29,078 nucleotides of DNA. Origin: a virus. Shown here piece by piece: positions 28,283 through 29,078 of the stretch. The DNA is taken from positions 93,514 through 122,591 of the IMG/VR virus record IMGVR_UViG_3300042879_005260; one strand, 5' to 3'. The notes under the pieces are model-generated. The model ran no database searches. It was not told where the DNA came from and saw only the letters and a list, made by a program, of their open reading frames with translations. Every line of letters starts with the position of its first letter. Within the stretch, counting starts at the first letter, position 1. Both the position numbers and the translations under genes were made by a program.

Positions 28283-28612
28283 ATGGAACACGAAATGAGA
28301 AAATACATAGACACTTTCAAGGAACGACTGACAGAAAACTTGAATATATCTGATGTTATACAACGTTCAGTTTATCTATTGACAAACGATGGACATAGAG
28401 ATAGTGTAAATCTTCAACATTGTGCGATGGACGATGCGGGTTTGAAGAAAATCTTAATAGAGGAAATGTCTGAAATAGGACAATTTGTTATTGAGGATAC
28501 AATAGACATTAAACATAGTAGAACTGGTGGTTGGATTTTCTTCAAATACAAGGATTATGATGACGATGTTGAAGATGGGAAATGTGGGTTCTTCAAACTG
28601 AATGTTGTCTAA
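28283..28612 (+). CDS. cassette protein with CTS leader
   Basis: 109 aa. The leader MEHEMRKYIDTFKERLTENL has an L-T-E site and continues NISDV like 26918. The body (RSVYLLTNDGHRDSVNLQHC then DDAGLKKILIEEMSEIGQFV) is an alpha/beta domain ending CGFFKLNVV, unrecognised. The stop codon is part of the next TAACG. Predicted to be packaged and injected; activity unknown. Confidence 0.6.
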   Translation: MEHEMRKYIDTFKERLTENLNISDVIQRSVYLLTNDGHRDSVNLQHCAMDDAGLKKILIEEMSEIGQFVIEDTIDIKHSRTGGWIFFKYKDYDDDVEDGKCGFFKLNVV

Positions 28613-28658
28613 CGTCTGATGATAAACAATCGTTTTAATGTTGTTTATCATTTGTTAT
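28610..28658. repeat. attC-like site (short, ATCGTTTTAATG loop)
   Basis: GATGATAAACA/TTGTTTATC around ATCGTTTTAATG; ends TTTGTTAT. Confidence 0.8.
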
Positions 28659-28702
28659 ATTTAGTTTTGATAAAATTTTACCTATTTTTAAAACAAAAAA
28701 TT

Positions 28703-28915
28703 ATGAACGAATTAGATTACAAAAACGAGTATATTCTCGATAATAAAGAGGTTGATGTATCATTACCAGGTTGTGAATTATCTGATGTTGATAGTTTAAA
28801 GTATTTTTTCCAAAAATATCTATTTTCAGTTGAAAATGGAAAACCAAATCAAAATGCGGCAACTATATTAAAAACTTGGATTGATATTATACAACAACGA
28901 AGTATAAAATTATAA
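28703..28915 (+). CDS. small cassette protein
   Basis: 70 aa from ATG 28703: MNELDYKNEYILDNKEVDVS then LPGCELSDVDSLKYFFQKYL. Acidic N-terminal half, helical C-terminus (ATILKTWIDIIQQRSIKL). The upstream in-frame ATG at 28619 lies inside the attC and is not preferred. The cassette ends TTATATTTAGTTTTGATAAA and near-complement differ at positions 8 and 10. Confidence 0.55.
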   Translation: MNELDYKNEYILDNKEVDVSLPGCELSDVDSLKYFFQKYLFSVENGKPNQNAATILKTWIDIIQQRSIKL

Positions 28916-28944
28916 ATAAATCAAAATTTTATCAAAATTGAATA

Positions 28945-28993
28945 TAACGGCTGCAAATAAAACATCGTTTTAATGTGTTTTATTTGTTGTTAT
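28945..28993. repeat. attC-like site (short, ATCGTTTTAATG loop)
   Basis: GCAAATAAAAC pairs with TGTTTTATTTG around ATCGTTTTAATG; ends TTGTTAT. Confidence 0.8.
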
Positions 28994-29048
28994 ATGCTGT
29001 TTTCAGTTTTTTTTACCTATTAAAATTAATAATAAAAAATAAAAATAA

Positions 29049-29078
29049 ATGCAAATAATACAAGTAACATCTCCAATG
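29049..29078 (+). CDS. partial cassette gene at window end
   Basis: ATG plus nine codons (MQIIQVTSPM) run off the window. Position after the attC and an A-rich leader fits the start of the next cassette gene. Confidence 0.4.
   Translation, partial: MQIIQVTSPM

Larger units (their letters stand above)
22716..29078 (+). mobile_element. integron-like cassette array 2 (continues past window)
   Basis: Sixteen full attC-like sites and two half-sites separate plus-strand cassettes. Site families, cassette leaders and CTS gene types are shared with array 1, so both arrays draw on one pool. The left boundary is eroded like that of array 1. No recombinase lies inside; the nearest is at 14443. Confidence 0.75.

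Noticed and set aside
9579-29078. attC-like sites as ordinary transcription terminators
   Set aside because: They lack a T-run after the hairpin, share fixed TAACG/GTTAT boundaries, and some encode start codons or promoters.

Overview
This window looks like part of the genome of a large, strongly AT-rich, probably T4-like (myovirus) phage of a Bacteroidetes/Flavobacteriia host. The host guess rests on promoters of the Bacteroidetes type (TTTG or TTG, 19-20 nt, then TAnnTTTG), for example before the genes at 2500, 7138, 9306 and 20666. The phage assignment rests on densely packed small genes with ATGA overlaps, a split RNA ligase with an HNH homing endonuclease, a glucosaminidase-type lysin, and many proteins whose N-terminus is a short basic helix ending in [L/I/V]-x-E. 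That N-terminus resembles the T4 capsid-targeting sequence (CTS) cut by a gp21-type prohead protease. Most CTS genes follow a conserved (A/G)ATATTTATA element, which I read as the late promoter.

Layout. 1-7051: a leftward membrane gene, then CTS genes. These include two near-identical paralogues whose 3' ends carry a CRISPR-like set of 33-nt repeats with 33-35-nt unique spacers, an HELKH metalloprotease, and a 540-aa virion candidate. A leftward PLP aminotransferase follows. 7138-9249: an Rnl5-like RNA ligase in two pieces, separated by an HNH endonuclease gene preceded by a potential RNA pseudoknot. 9306-14403: cassette array 1. 14443-15249: a XerC/D-like tyrosine recombinase. 15269-22488: an ordinary phage block with lysin, HAD-like protein, glycosyltransferase, two metallophosphoesterases, small membrane proteins, a P-loop kinase broken by a stop codon, and a leftward omega-amidase/nitrilase. 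22716-end: cassette array 2, which continues past the window.

The main result is the pair of arrays. I count 27 full and 3 half attC-like sites (TAACG, imperfect inverted arms, TTGTTAT or variant) separating small plus-strand cassettes, as in an integron but on a phage genome and beside a recombinase that lacks an evident IntI insertion. Nearly every intact cassette begins with a sequence that is the reverse complement of its own last 9-25 bases before AACG. This is the R'/R'' relation of integron cassettes, made much longer, with recurrent mismatches at positions 8 and 10. Stems and loops of the sites are mixed and matched. Three loops carry a TTTG-N20-TACCTTTG promoter. Five loops carry a start codon whose reading frame crosses the presumed G^TTA crossover in the same phase, so a cassette can be translated from its neighbour's site. 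At least six cassettes carry the late element plus a CTS and probably encode proteins packaged in the head and delivered into the host.

My working model is a phage-borne, integron-like system that shuffles two kinds of cargo: early genes expressed from attC-borne promoters, and late CTS-tagged proteins. Functions of most cassette proteins are unknown. Activity of the recombinase on these sites is inferred, not shown.
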